The notes beneath the pieces were generated by a model. The model was given only the letters and a program-made list of their open reading frames with translations, was not told the origin of the DNA and made no database searches. Positions 27,212 to 35,289 of a DNA stretch of 36,424 bases are shown one piece after another (position 1 is the stretch's first letter; the number at the start of each line of letters is the position of its first letter). A program made the translations under genes and the position numbers. This stretch comes from Planctomycetota bacterium (GTDB lineage Bacteria > Planctomycetota > Planctomycetia > Isosphaerales > Isosphaeraceae). Where the stretch lies: NCBI GenBank assembly GCA_021791715.1, contig JAJYWB010000064.1, positions 1-36,424 of the forward strand. The letters run 5' to 3'.

Positions 27212-27850
27212 GTGTGGCAATCTTTTCGAGACGAACCGATCTTGAAACGGCGAGTATTGGACGTTTTGCTGTTGTCGATCGCGCTCGCGGGGGCGGTTCC
27301 CGCGTTGCGAACGGCGCGCGAGGTGCGACGATTGACGATCGAACGCGATCGCTTGGCGAAGATCGCGGGGGATCTCGTCGTCGTCGATCGCGCGAAGACG
27401 CATTGGTTGGCGCTCGATACCGGCGAACCGATGCATTTCGCCTGGCACGTTTACACCCCCGCGAATTGTCGGTTGATTTTTCGGAGCGATATCGACCAGG
27501 AAGCGTCGTTCACATTCCCTCAGGGAGAAATGATCGTGCGGCTCAGGCTTCACGACGATCTTCAAGGAAATAAACTTGTCTTTATAAACTTTACGGGACA
27601 TTCAAGTTATACGTACTCGCTCGACGCGACGGTGTCGGGGTTGATGCGGGATTACGAAAAGACGCTCAAGATCGAGCAAGGGGGCGCTTTGGCGACCGGG
27701 GTCGTCGATCCCGCCCGACCCTTCGTCCTCTTGCGGATAACGCTCCCCCAAGAAGCCGTAAGCGAAGCCGAGAAGAAGTTAGACGATCGACTGCGAAAAA
27801 AACTTCCCGTTCTCTATGAACTCACGATCCCCGCCGCGACGAAACCTTAA
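27212..27850 (+). CDS. Membrane-anchored protein of unknown function
   Basis: A 212-residue protein. A single hydrophobic helix (about 16-30) is followed by a short coiled coil (REVRRLTIERDRLAKIAGD) and a beta-rich domain with WHVYTPANCRLIFRSDI. It has no catalytic motif I can name. The next gene encodes a protein of the same plan: anchor, coiled coil, then WDVYLPKGRYRLRL. The two are probably diverged duplicates. The GTG start at 27212 is the longest supported frame; TTG 27242 is possible. The domain would lie outside the cytoplasm if the helix is a signal anchor. Confidence 0.6.
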   Translation: MWQSFRDEPILKRRVLDVLLLSIALAGAVPALRTAREVRRLTIERDRLAKIAGDLVVVDRAKTHWLALDTGEPMHFAWHVYTPANCRLIFRSDIDQEASFTFPQGEMIVRLRLHDDLQGNKLVFINFTGHSSYTYSLDATVSGLMRDYEKTLKIEQGGALATGVVDPARPFVLLRITLPQEAVSEAEKKLDDRLRKKLPVLYELTIPAATKP

Positions 27851-27892
27851 CATGTCGCTCGATAAAGATTCGATATTCAAGAAAGTAATATT

Positions 27893-28540
27893 ATGTTTGT
27901 GAGAACGGATGTAAACACCGGAGTTCCGACCGAACCGAAGCGAAAACGGAGGTTGTTCGGTCTTTCGACGTTGATCTTATTGATCGCGGCGATCGCGGTC
28001 TGGTTTTCGGTCCACGTCAATCGTCGTCGGATCGAATCGCTCAAAACTCGGATCGCGCAATTCTCGGAGCTCGCTCCCGAGCTTGATATCGCCGACCCGG
28101 CCAAGATCGCGGTCTTGAAACATGCACAACAAGGAAGTAACTTACACGATTGGGACGTTTATTTACCGAAGGGACGTTATCGATTACGGCTCGCGACTCG
28201 GGCGATCGTCGATCGCGGCCTTACCGCCGAATCGAAGAGCGTTTCGATCGATTCGGGTCGACATCACGTTTCGCTCGAAAGGGAGAGCGACGGGAAAAAA
28301 CATCGGATAACGCTCGCGTGCGACGGCGAGACGATTTTGATCGTCGAAGAGCCGAAGGATTGGTATCCCGAACGGGGCTCGTCAAGCGATAACAATTTCG
28401 ACCGCTCGGAACAACTCCGCGTTGATCAACCCGTCGTTTTATTCCGTGAACGATTCTTTAGACCGACTTCGCCGGGGGTATCGCAATCGACTCCCGAGCC
28501 GACCGAAGGGATGCTGCTTTGGATCGAGCAGGAGAGGTGA
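27893..28540 (+). CDS. Second membrane-anchored protein of unknown function
   Basis: A 215-residue protein. A basic N-terminus (PKRKRR) precedes a strong membrane helix (about 22-41), then a helix RRRIESLKTRIAQFSEL, and a beta-rich domain starting at HDWDVYLPKGRYRLRLATRA. The C-terminus is polar. It shares its design with the upstream protein and may be in one operon with it: 42 bases separate them and an AAGAAAG site lies about 7 bases before ATG 27893. No enzymatic signature is visible, and I would not assign a function. Confidence 0.65.
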   Translation: MFVRTDVNTGVPTEPKRKRRLFGLSTLILLIAAIAVWFSVHVNRRRIESLKTRIAQFSELAPELDIADPAKIAVLKHAQQGSNLHDWDVYLPKGRYRLRLATRAIVDRGLTAESKSVSIDSGRHHVSLERESDGKKHRITLACDGETILIVEEPKDWYPERGSSSDNNFDRSEQLRVDQPVVLFRERFFRPTSPGVSQSTPEPTEGMLLWIEQER

Positions 28541-28681
28541 TTCAATTATATCGAGGCGATCCCGAATGATAATGAGGTAATTATCCGGTAGGCCAAATAT
28601 GCATTTACAAAAATAAAAAACACGTAATCATAAGCGATTATCGCGGCGATTCGGCGAGGTATTTTTGGAACGGGGTGATTC

Positions 28682-28711
28682 TTGATCTTGGACGATGCGA
28701 GCATGTACAAT
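28682..28711 (+). promoter_or_regulatory. Possible promoter of the low-G+C island
   Basis: TTGATC, 18 bases, TACAAT, about 75 bases before ATG 28786. Fair match only. Confidence 0.3.
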
Positions 28712-28785
28712 TCGTGGGCCGGGATGATTTCATGTTCGACGAGCGAAGCGTCGTTCGTTTATCATAATCGCGAGGTCGCTTATCT

Positions 28786-29343
28786 ATGCCGCTTTTTTAT
28801 AAAGGAGTAGCGTATGGTACGCATTGGTACGATAAATATGATAGTAGGCACGGCTTTTGGGCTCCGAAACCGGAAAAACTGGATGAAGATCTCGAAATTA
28901 TTAATCATATTAGTAATGGAGGGAGCGCTCAAAGTCCATTTCTCTCCGTGACCACATCCTACGGCGTTGCGTTGAGTTACGCCAAAAATAAACAGCTTGT
29001 GAATGGGACGATCTTGGAATTGGAGGGTTTAATTTATGTGATCGATTCGGATCAAGAACCAGGGCTTCGGATTATTGATCCTGTGAAAAGAATCGCCGAG
29101 GGCTTGAAAGCCCCTCACGATTATCATCATTCTGGTTCTCGCAATTGCCTGCTGGAATTGATTGAACCTGGTGTGACCGGACTGAAAGAAGAGGTTTTAT
29201 TTCCCAAACCGCCTGGAAATCAAGGAGTTGAAACGCATTTCTCCGCTGAGCTCAAAACGATGGTCTACGCGTTGAGGGATTCCGAAATATTGATTTTCGG
29301 CGAGATTCCGGCTAGTTGCATTATTGGTTTCTATACGGTATAA
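28786..29343 (+). CDS. Candidate ADP-ribosyltransferase-like protein
   Basis: A 185-residue protein unlike its neighbours in base and codon use: 28861-28920 has 21 G+C of 60, against 45 of 60 at 30601-30660 inside mutS. Three blocks recall the enterotoxin-A ART fold: FYKGV at the start (where toxins have LYRa), SPFLSVTTSYGVALSYA (residues 50-66) like the toxin 'YVSTS' block, and DSEILIFGEIPASCIIGFYTV at the C-terminus like the catalytic 'ExE..GGIPxSxIxGWY' end. In this protein the ART arginine would be Lys6 and the ExE motif Asp165-Ser-Glu167, so activity is uncertain. No signal peptide. It is followed 34 bases later by an unknown gene. Confidence 0.5.
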   Translation: MPLFYKGVAYGTHWYDKYDSRHGFWAPKPEKLDEDLEIINHISNGGSAQSPFLSVTTSYGVALSYAKNKQLVNGTILELEGLIYVIDSDQEPGLRIIDPVKRIAEGLKAPHDYHHSGSRNCLLELIEPGVTGLKEEVLFPKPPGNQGVETHFSAELKTMVYALRDSEILIFGEIPASCIIGFYTV

Positions 29344-29377
29344 TGAAGATTGTGAATAAAAGCTTCGCGAGGAGATT

Positions 29378-29818
29378 ATGTCAAAATCGCATGTCGGCGA
29401 ATCAATCAGAGCTGAGAGTCTAATCGTCGATCAGGGGCTCCCTCTAGAATCGAATGCGACGGTGTCGCCCTCATCGCTTTCTCCCTCCTTACGATCGAAA
29501 GAAGTACCTATCGGTTTGCCAAATCAAGAAACCCAACATAATGTGGTTTATATCGATTTAACCGGCGTCAATATCCGCGGTAATAGAGTTCAATTCTCTT
29601 GCTTGTGTCTTGATAGAACCGATTCTTATTCTTTCCCATCGGTTTTTTATAGCCTTGACGGTGTGGAACAGCCCGTTTCTCTTCGTTTCGACATGGGCAA
29701 ACGAATCTTCATCGACAATCTCGGCGATGAGGAATTGGACCGATTTCTCAAAGAAGTCTCCCCAAAAATTTCCGATGTGATCGCCGATTATCTACGTTCG
29801 CGTGTTAATGCGGTTTGA
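29378..29818 (+). CDS. Unknown protein paired with the ART-like gene
   Basis: A 146-residue acidic protein. The first 50 residues are Ser/Pro-rich and look disordered. Residues about 52-115 read as alternating beta strands (NVVYIDLTGVNIRGNRVQFS, then VFYSLDGVEQPVSLRFDMG), and 118-144 as a C-terminal helix with acidic face (LGDEELDRFLKEV). I do not recognise a family. It shares the low G+C of the upstream gene and has GAGGAG just before ATG 29378, so they are probably one operon. By position it could be the neutralising partner of a toxin, but nothing in the sequence proves that. Confidence 0.55.
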   Translation: MSKSHVGESIRAESLIVDQGLPLESNATVSPSSLSPSLRSKEVPIGLPNQETQHNVVYIDLTGVNIRGNRVQFSCLCLDRTDSYSFPSVFYSLDGVEQPVSLRFDMGKRIFIDNLGDEELDRFLKEVSPKISDVIADYLRSRVNAV

Positions 29819-29823
29819 TGTTA

Positions 29824-29838
29824 CCGAGGGTTCCTCGG
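29824..29838. terminator. Short hairpin between convergent genes
   Basis: CCGAGG, GTT, CCTCGG: a perfect 6-bp stem 6 bases after the stop of the unknown gene, before the mutS end. Without a U-tract it is a weak terminator at best. Confidence 0.35.
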
Positions 29839-29904
29839 CTGCGATTGTTACGACGCCGGCGGCGGAACGACGTTCGGTTTGAGCGAAGCTCGGCTTCTCT
29901 CGAT

Positions 29905-32619
29905 TTATCTCGCCAACTCGCGCAGCCGTTTGATCAATTCGATCGCCTCGTCGCCTCCGATTCGATTCGGGTCGATCTCGCGCAGCTCAATCAAGAGCGG
30001 GTCGGGGAGCGCGGCGAACAGGCTGTTGTGTAACGCCTTGCCCGTCTTCACCCTGGGAATGCGCGGCGGAGCGTCCGACCGCGCCGCCGGAGCGTTTTGA
30101 TCGCCCGCGGCCTCGCTTTCTCGAACCGAAGTGTTTGTCGATTTATTCTCATTAGATGATGTATCGATCGCCTCGTCGGGTTTTTTTCCGGAATCGGCGA
30201 GATGTTGCTTTTCGAGAAACGCGAGGATCGAGCGGGCTCGATCGAGAAGCGGAGCGGGGACTCCGGCGAGCTGCGCCACATGGATTCCGTAGCTTTGATC
30301 GGCGCCGCCGGGGACGATCCTGTGCAAAAAGACGATCGATCCGTCTTGCTCGCCCACCGCGACGTTCGCGTTTCGCAACCTCGACTTCGTTTTCTCGAGA
30401 TCGACAAGCTCGTGATAATGCGTGGCGAAAAGCGTTCGACATTTAATCACATCGTGGATGTGTTCGGTGATCGCCCACGCGAGCGAGATTCCGTCGAACG
30501 TGCTTGTTCCGCGACCGATTTCGTCGAGGATGACCAGGCTTCGGTCGGTCGCGTTGTTGAGGATGTTGGCGGTTTCGGTCATCTCGACCATGAACGTGCT
30601 TTGGCCGCGAGCGAGTTCGTCGCTCGCGCCGACGCGCGCGAAGAGCCGATCGGCGACCCCCACGCGGGCTCGCCGCGCAGGCACAAAACTACCCATTTGC
30701 GCCAGCACCACAATGAGCGCCGTCTGGCGAATATATGTGCTTTTCCCGGCCATGTTGGGACCGGTGATGAGGAGGATATTTCCGTGTTCGGGGTCGAGAT
30801 TGAGGTCGTTGGGGACGAATCCTCCCGCGGGCATGATCGAATCGAGGACGGGGTGTCGACCCTGGTCGATTTCGAGGGTCGGCTCGGCGGAGAGTTCGGG
30901 TCGAACGTAATCGAGCGCGACGGCGAGTTCGGCGAGCGCCGCGAGGGCGTCGACGCGGGCGAGGACCGATCCCGCCTGGACGAGCCTGGGCGCCTCGGCG
31001 GCGACTCGATCGCGGAGGGTCGTGAAGAGTTCGAATTCGAGCTCCTTGGCGCGATCCTCGGCGCGGAGGACGCGGTCTTCGTGTTCTTTAAGCTCGGGGG
31101 TGATGTATCGCTCGGCGTTTTTGACCGTCTGTTTGCGGATGAAATCGGCGGGAACGCGCGACCCCTGAGCGTGTGAAACTTCAATGAAGTAACCAAATAC
31201 TTTATTGAAGCCGACTTTAAGGTTGTTGATCCCGGTGCGTCGAATTTGCTCGGCCTGAAATTTGGCGATCCACGATTTTCCGCCGCGCGCCGTGTCGCGG
31301 AGTTCGTCGAGGTCGGCGTGAAAGCCGTCGCGGATCAACCCTCCTTCTTTCAGTTGGAGCGGAGGATCGTCGACGAGGGTCGCCTCGATCGATTCACGAA
31401 CTTCGGGGCATAACTCTAAACTTTGATTTAAATCGCGGAGCAGGCTCGCCGAGCGGTTCTCGATTTTGGCTTTGATCGCGGGCAAAAGCGCGAGAGTCCG
31501 CGCGAGCGCGACGAGATCGCGCGGCGACGCTCGTCCCGTTCCGACACGCGACGCGAGTCGTTCGAGATCGCTCACTCGGTCGAGCGTTTCGCGGAGGTCG
31601 CGACGAAGCTCGGATTCGCGGACGAATTCGGCGACGGCGTCGAGCCTCGCCTCGATCGCGTCGAGCCCCGTTAACGGGGACGTGAGCTGTTCGGCGAGCA
31701 ATCTTGAACCCATCGGCGAGCACGCGCGGTCGATCACCGCGAGGAGCGAGCCTTCGCGTTTGCCCTCGCGAATCGTCTTGGTGAGCTCGAGGCTGCGCCT
31801 TGTCGTTTCGTCAAGCCCAAGAATGCTCTTACGTTGAAACGGAGTGAGTCGAACGAGGTGCCCGAGCGAGGCGAGCTGCGTTTCGCGCAGGTACGCGAGG
31901 AGAGCTCCCGCGGCGAGCGTTTCGATCGATTCGTCGTCGACTCCAAAGCCTGATAATGTTTTCACTCGAAAATGATCATGGAGCGCGTTGCGGGCCTGAT
32001 CGGGGAGGAAATCCCACGAGGGCCTGACCGTGATCGCGATTTTCGCGAACGAATCGCGAATCGGTTGCAGCCAGGGCTCGCCGAGGCTCGTCTCGGAGAC
32101 GATGAGTTCGGCGGGGGCGATGCGGGCGAGTTCGTCGAGCAATTCGCGTCGCATGACGCCCGTCAGGGAGAAGAATCCCGTCGAAAGTTCGACCCACGCC
32201 AGGCCGAGCTTGCCTCGCACTTCGACGACCGCGGCGAGGTAATTCGACGTTTTGGGGTCGAGGAGGTTGTCGTCGGTGAGCGTTCCGGGGGTGACGATCC
32301 GGACGATCTCGCGTTTGACGAGCCCCTTGGCTTCCCTGGGGTCTTCAACCTGTTCGCAGACCGCGGCTCGAACGCCGAGCTGGACGAGTTTGGCCAGGTA
32401 TCCCTCGAGCGCGAAGTGAGGGAAGCCCGCCATCGCGACCGCGTTTTCGCCTTTTTCACGCGAGGTGAGGGTGAGGCCGAGCAGGTTCGCGGCGCGCTCG
32501 GCGTCGGCGGCGAACATCTCATAAAAATCCCCCATGCGGAACAGTAAGAGCGCCTCGGGGTCGCGCTCTTTGAGCGCCAAATACTGCCGCATCATCGGGG
32601 TGTGCGAGACTTCGTTCAT
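29905..32619 (-). CDS. mutS: DNA mismatch repair protein MutS
   Basis: A 904-residue MutS. The mismatch-binding wedge FYEMF (residues 32-36) is intact. The ATPase core has Walker A GPNMAGKSTY from Gly620, Walker B VILDEIGRGTSTFDG and the ATHYHEL helix; lever and clamp domains lie between. It recognises mispaired bases and recruits MutL. Near the C-terminus a Ser/Asn/Pro-rich linker of about 50 residues precedes a helical tail (DPLLIELREIDPNRIGGDEA) like the dimerisation region. ATG 32619 is chosen over GTGs at 32622 and 32634. No Shine-Dalgarno is visible, and a strong terminator lies 17 bases upstream. Confidence 0.96.
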   Translation of the reverse strand: MNEVSHTPMMRQYLALKERDPEALLLFRMGDFYEMFAADAERAANLLGLTLTSREKGENAVAMAGFPHFALEGYLAKLVQLGVRAAVCEQVEDPREAKGLVKREIVRIVTPGTLTDDNLLDPKTSNYLAAVVEVRGKLGLAWVELSTGFFSLTGVMRRELLDELARIAPAELIVSETSLGEPWLQPIRDSFAKIAITVRPSWDFLPDQARNALHDHFRVKTLSGFGVDDESIETLAAGALLAYLRETQLASLGHLVRLTPFQRKSILGLDETTRRSLELTKTIREGKREGSLLAVIDRACSPMGSRLLAEQLTSPLTGLDAIEARLDAVAEFVRESELRRDLRETLDRVSDLERLASRVGTGRASPRDLVALARTLALLPAIKAKIENRSASLLRDLNQSLELCPEVRESIEATLVDDPPLQLKEGGLIRDGFHADLDELRDTARGGKSWIAKFQAEQIRRTGINNLKVGFNKVFGYFIEVSHAQGSRVPADFIRKQTVKNAERYITPELKEHEDRVLRAEDRAKELEFELFTTLRDRVAAEAPRLVQAGSVLARVDALAALAELAVALDYVRPELSAEPTLEIDQGRHPVLDSIMPAGGFVPNDLNLDPEHGNILLITGPNMAGKSTYIRQTALIVVLAQMGSFVPARRARVGVADRLFARVGASDELARGQSTFMVEMTETANILNNATDRSLVILDEIGRGTSTFDGISLAWAITEHIHDVIKCRTLFATHYHELVDLEKTKSRLRNANVAVGEQDGSIVFLHRIVPGGADQSYGIHVAQLAGVPAPLLDRARSILAFLEKQHLADSGKKPDEAIDTSSNENKSTNTSVRESEAAGDQNAPAARSDAPPRIPRVKTGKALHNSLFAALPDPLLIELREIDPNRIGGDEAIELIKRLRELAR

Positions 32620-32636
32620 CACGGCGAGGAGCACTC

Positions 32637-32680
32637 AAAAAAATAAGGACAGGCGTCGCGCACAGGTTCGACGCCCGTCC
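32637..32680 (-). terminator. Strong intrinsic terminator after the STAS gene
   Basis: On the minus strand a 12-bp stem (32669-32680 with 32647-32658, one G-T pair) closes a 10-base loop and is followed by TTATTTTTTT. It lies between the STAS stop (32710) and the mutS start (32619). Confidence 0.85.
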
Positions 32681-32709
32681 ATTCGTTGGTTGGATTCCGA
32701 TCGGTCCGA

Positions 32710-33069
32710 TTAGAATTTGTCGAGCGCTTGTTGTTCTTCGTCGTAAATCTCGAACACCTGATCGAGGCGGGTGATGCGGAAAACCTCGAGGAGATCGGGG
32801 TGAATCGAGCAGAGTTTGAGTTTGCCCTTCACGGCGCCGACCTTCTTTTTGAGGTTGATCAGTTTGCCGAGCGCGGCGCTCGAAAGGAACTGAACGTTGC
32901 CGAAATTGAGCAGCAATTGCTTATGCCCCTCTTTTTCGACGAGACTGTAAAGTTGATCGCCGACTTCCTGGATGTTCTCCTCGGTCACGATTTTGGTATC
33001 CACGAAGCTGACGACCGTGACTCCGTCGATGTTTTCGAGGCGGAGATGACGGCGGGGAGTTTGCGACAT
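32710..33069 (-). CDS. STAS-domain anti-sigma factor antagonist
   Basis: A 119-residue single-domain STAS protein, like SpoIIAA/RsbV. The conserved block NFGNVQFLSSAALGKLINL carries the expected phospho-acceptor serine, Ser63 or Ser64. Such proteins bind and neutralise an anti-sigma kinase when unphosphorylated. No kinase or sigma gene is beside it, so it is an orphan here. GAGAGG lies 9 bases before ATG 33069, and a possible promoter lies at 33128-33156. A terminator follows, so it is probably its own transcription unit. Confidence 0.88.
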   Translation of the reverse strand: MSQTPRRHLRLENIDGVTVVSFVDTKIVTEENIQEVGDQLYSLVEKEGHKQLLLNFGNVQFLSSAALGKLINLKKKVGAVKGKLKLCSIHPDLLEVFRITRLDQVFEIYDEEQQALDKF

Positions 33070-33127
33070 CGGAGAACACCTCTCGAGACAAATTCGTAGA
33101 AAAAATCGAGCCGGTCCGGTTCATGAT

Positions 33128-33156
33128 AAGATAGAAAGAAGCGTATCGAACTCCAA
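33128..33156 (-). promoter_or_regulatory. Possible promoter for the STAS gene
   Basis: On the minus strand TTGGAG, 17 bases, TATCTT. RNA would start near 33121. The other part of the divergent gap (33157-33391) shows a CCCGCCGCGGG near-palindrome and repeated AAGGACGT words but no clear plus-strand promoter. Confidence 0.4.
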
Positions 33157-33391
33157 CCTGAAATTCACGCTCTTCCTGTCGGAGGAAATCCACCTTATAC
33201 TGAAGACACGCTCGATTTCAAGTACCCGCCGCGGGAAGGACTCCCCACCCGCAAGGACGTAACGCCGAGCCTCGCCTTCCAAGGACGTCGGTCTGGAATA
33301 CGCGTTTTAATCGCTACAACCGGGCGATTTCGTTCGATATTTGCCGTTTCCCGCCGAAAAATAACGGTCCCAACCAAGGGAGGTCCGAGAA

Positions 33392-34552
33392 ATGAATTCG
33401 CACGACTTCGCCGATTCGAGACGCGATCGCCTTCGTCTCCTCGGCCGATCGCTCGGTCGAAAGATCGCGTTCGGTTTCGCTTCGACCCTTGGCGTCGGAC
33501 TTTTTGTTATATCAATAAGTAATATGAGCGAGACCTCGGCTCGAGGCAAGTCGGCGCGCGAAACGCACATGATTTCGGCTGCGCGTCGAACGCGATCCGG
33601 AGTGCTCGTGATTTGCGGCGGTAAGCTGACGACCGCGATTCAACGGCGATTCGTCGCGCTCGCGGGAGGTCCCGCGGCGCGGCTTGTCATCATCACGACG
33701 GGGCATCAAACGCCGGTCGGTCGTGAAGAGCCGATCTTCGAAAAACGCTGGGACGAGTTCGACGACGACGTAAAATCGCTCGATTTTTTCAACGCGCGAT
33801 CACGTGCCGAAGCCGACGATCCCAAAATCGTCGCTCCGTTTCGCAACGCGACGGGCGTTTGGATCGAAGGGGGCAAGCAATCGATCATCGCCGACCGTTA
33901 TCTCGGAACGGCTGTCGAACGCAATCTCAAAGAGGTTCTCGATCGCGGCGGAGTCGTCGGCGGTCATTCCGCCGGCGCCGCGGTGATGTCCAAGGTGATG
34001 ATCTCGGGCGGACGCGAAAACGCCGGACTGGCGCGCGGCTTCGACCTGCTGCCGGGGTTCGTTATTGATCAACATTTTCTTAAGCGTAATCGATTTAAAC
34101 GGCTTCGCGGCGTGCTCAAAAAGTTTCCCGATCTCGTCGGCCTGGGAATCGACGAGGAAACCGCGGTCGTCGTTGAAAATAAACGAATGCACGTGATTGG
34201 AGAATCTTACGCGGTCGCGTGCCTGCCCGATTCCTCGCCGCGAGCCGGCGCGGTCGAGTTTTTGAAAGAGGGGGATGAAACCGATCTGGCGTCGTTGCGA
34301 ACCGCCGATAACGTCGTCATCACCCACGCCGATAATATCGACGCGCTCGAAAATATCACTCCGCCGATCGCGGTCGCCGAGAGCTTGAGCGAAACCGCCG
34401 ACCAAGACGAAGAAGACGTCGAGCCGACGCCGATGGGAGAGCGACCGATCGTCGCCAATCGCCAGATCGCCGAAGCCGATCACCGCGACGTCTCTTCCGA
34501 TCACCACGACCCCATGCGCGTTCGTCGCGATATCGGCGCGACGCAATATTAA
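33392..34552 (+). CDS. Exported cyanophycinase-like peptidase (S51 family)
   Basis: A 386-residue protein with an N-terminal hydrophobic signal/anchor segment (about 26-43). The domain from about residue 68 is a peptidase-S51/cyanophycinase fold: VLVICGGKLTTAIQRRFV, then GGVVGGHSAGAAVMSKVMI with nucleophile Ser193, and VIDQHFLKRNRFKRL carrying the conserved His. Cyanophycinases release beta-Asp-Arg dipeptides from cyanophycin; exported versions use external polymer. No cyanophycin synthetase is in the window. The C-terminal 80 residues are acidic and His/Asp-rich, without family match. AAGGGAGG 8 bases before ATG 33392 is a very good ribosome-binding site. Confidence 0.82.
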   Translation: MNSHDFADSRRDRLRLLGRSLGRKIAFGFASTLGVGLFVISISNMSETSARGKSARETHMISAARRTRSGVLVICGGKLTTAIQRRFVALAGGPAARLVIITTGHQTPVGREEPIFEKRWDEFDDDVKSLDFFNARSRAEADDPKIVAPFRNATGVWIEGGKQSIIADRYLGTAVERNLKEVLDRGGVVGGHSAGAAVMSKVMISGGRENAGLARGFDLLPGFVIDQHFLKRNRFKRLRGVLKKFPDLVGLGIDEETAVVVENKRMHVIGESYAVACLPDSSPRAGAVEFLKEGDETDLASLRTADNVVITHADNIDALENITPPIAVAESLSETADQDEEDVEPTPMGERPIVANRQIAEADHRDVSSDHHDPMRVRRDIGATQY

Positions 34553-34674
34553 ATTAACAAATGTGATAGAATCACTTTATATTACATCTATTACAGAACG
34601 CTTATCGAGTTCGCGGTGCGGCGCTCGACGCACGCGGCTCTCGCCTCCGTGATTTCAATTGTGTACACAAACGC

Positions 34675-35169
34675 TTAACCCCTGCGGTTGAGCGCGCGAT
34701 CGATCTCGCGCTTGGCGTCTTGCTTTTTCAGCGATTCTCGTTTGTCGTGCAGCTTCTTCCCCTTGGCGACGCTGATCTCAACCTTCGCGAGCCCTCGTTT
34801 GAAATAAAGCCGGAGCGGCACGATCGTCATTCCCCGATCCTGGGCGCGCGCGATCAATTTATCGATCTCGCGGCGATGAAGCAGCAGCTTGCGCGGACGT
34901 TTCGGCTTATGATTCTCTCGGTTCCCTTGCAAATATTCGGGTATGTCGCAACCGTAAAGCCAAACCTCGTCGCGCTCGACGCTCGCGTACGAATCCTCAA
35001 GGCTCGCCTTGCCTGCGCGCAGGCTCTTCACCTCGGTTCCCGTCAGCACGATTCCCGCCTCGACCGATTCGAGCAGCTCGAATTCGTGGCGGGCGCGACG
35101 GTTCCGCGCGACGATATGAAAGCCGTCGTCGCTTTCCTTCTTTTCGCTCTTTTTCCCCGCCTTGGCCAT
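34675..35169 (-). CDS. smpB: SsrA-binding protein SmpB
   Basis: A 164-residue SmpB, the partner of tmRNA in rescue of stalled ribosomes. The core is unmistakable: RNRRARHEFELLESVEAGIVLTGTEVKSLRAGKASLEDSYA, then EYLQGNRENHKPKRPRKLLLHRREI and GLAKVEISVAKGKKLHDKRE. Lys/Arg-rich ends are normal. GAGGA lies 9 bases before ATG 35169. It follows folK on the same strand by 120 bases. The tmRNA gene is not in this window. Confidence 0.96.
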   Translation of the reverse strand: MAKAGKKSEKKESDDGFHIVARNRRARHEFELLESVEAGIVLTGTEVKSLRAGKASLEDSYASVERDEVWLYGCDIPEYLQGNRENHKPKRPRKLLLHRREIDKLIARAQDRGMTIVPLRLYFKRGLAKVEISVAKGKKLHDKRESLKKQDAKREIDRALNRRG

Positions 35170-35289
35170 TTTCAATCGTCCTCAATCCGCGACCGTCGCG
35201 GCTCTCAACACCCTCGACCCCGTTCATCCGCTTGCCCGTCGCTTCGCAGGGATCGGCTTTCGCGTTCCAACCTCAACAATAACATCATT

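Noticed and set aside
28541..28720. Short minus-strand frame of about 52 codons before the low-G+C island
   Set aside because: Partly hydrophobic text, but no ribosome-binding site or recognisable motif; too weak to call a gene.
30202..31176. 324-codon frame opposite mutS
   Set aside because: Lies over the mutS ATPase domain, whose conserved motifs fix the real frame.
34563..34633. Terminators between the cyanophycinase and smpB genes
   Set aside because: Two stems of only 5 bp (34563-34575, 34616-34633) without U-tracts; not strong enough.
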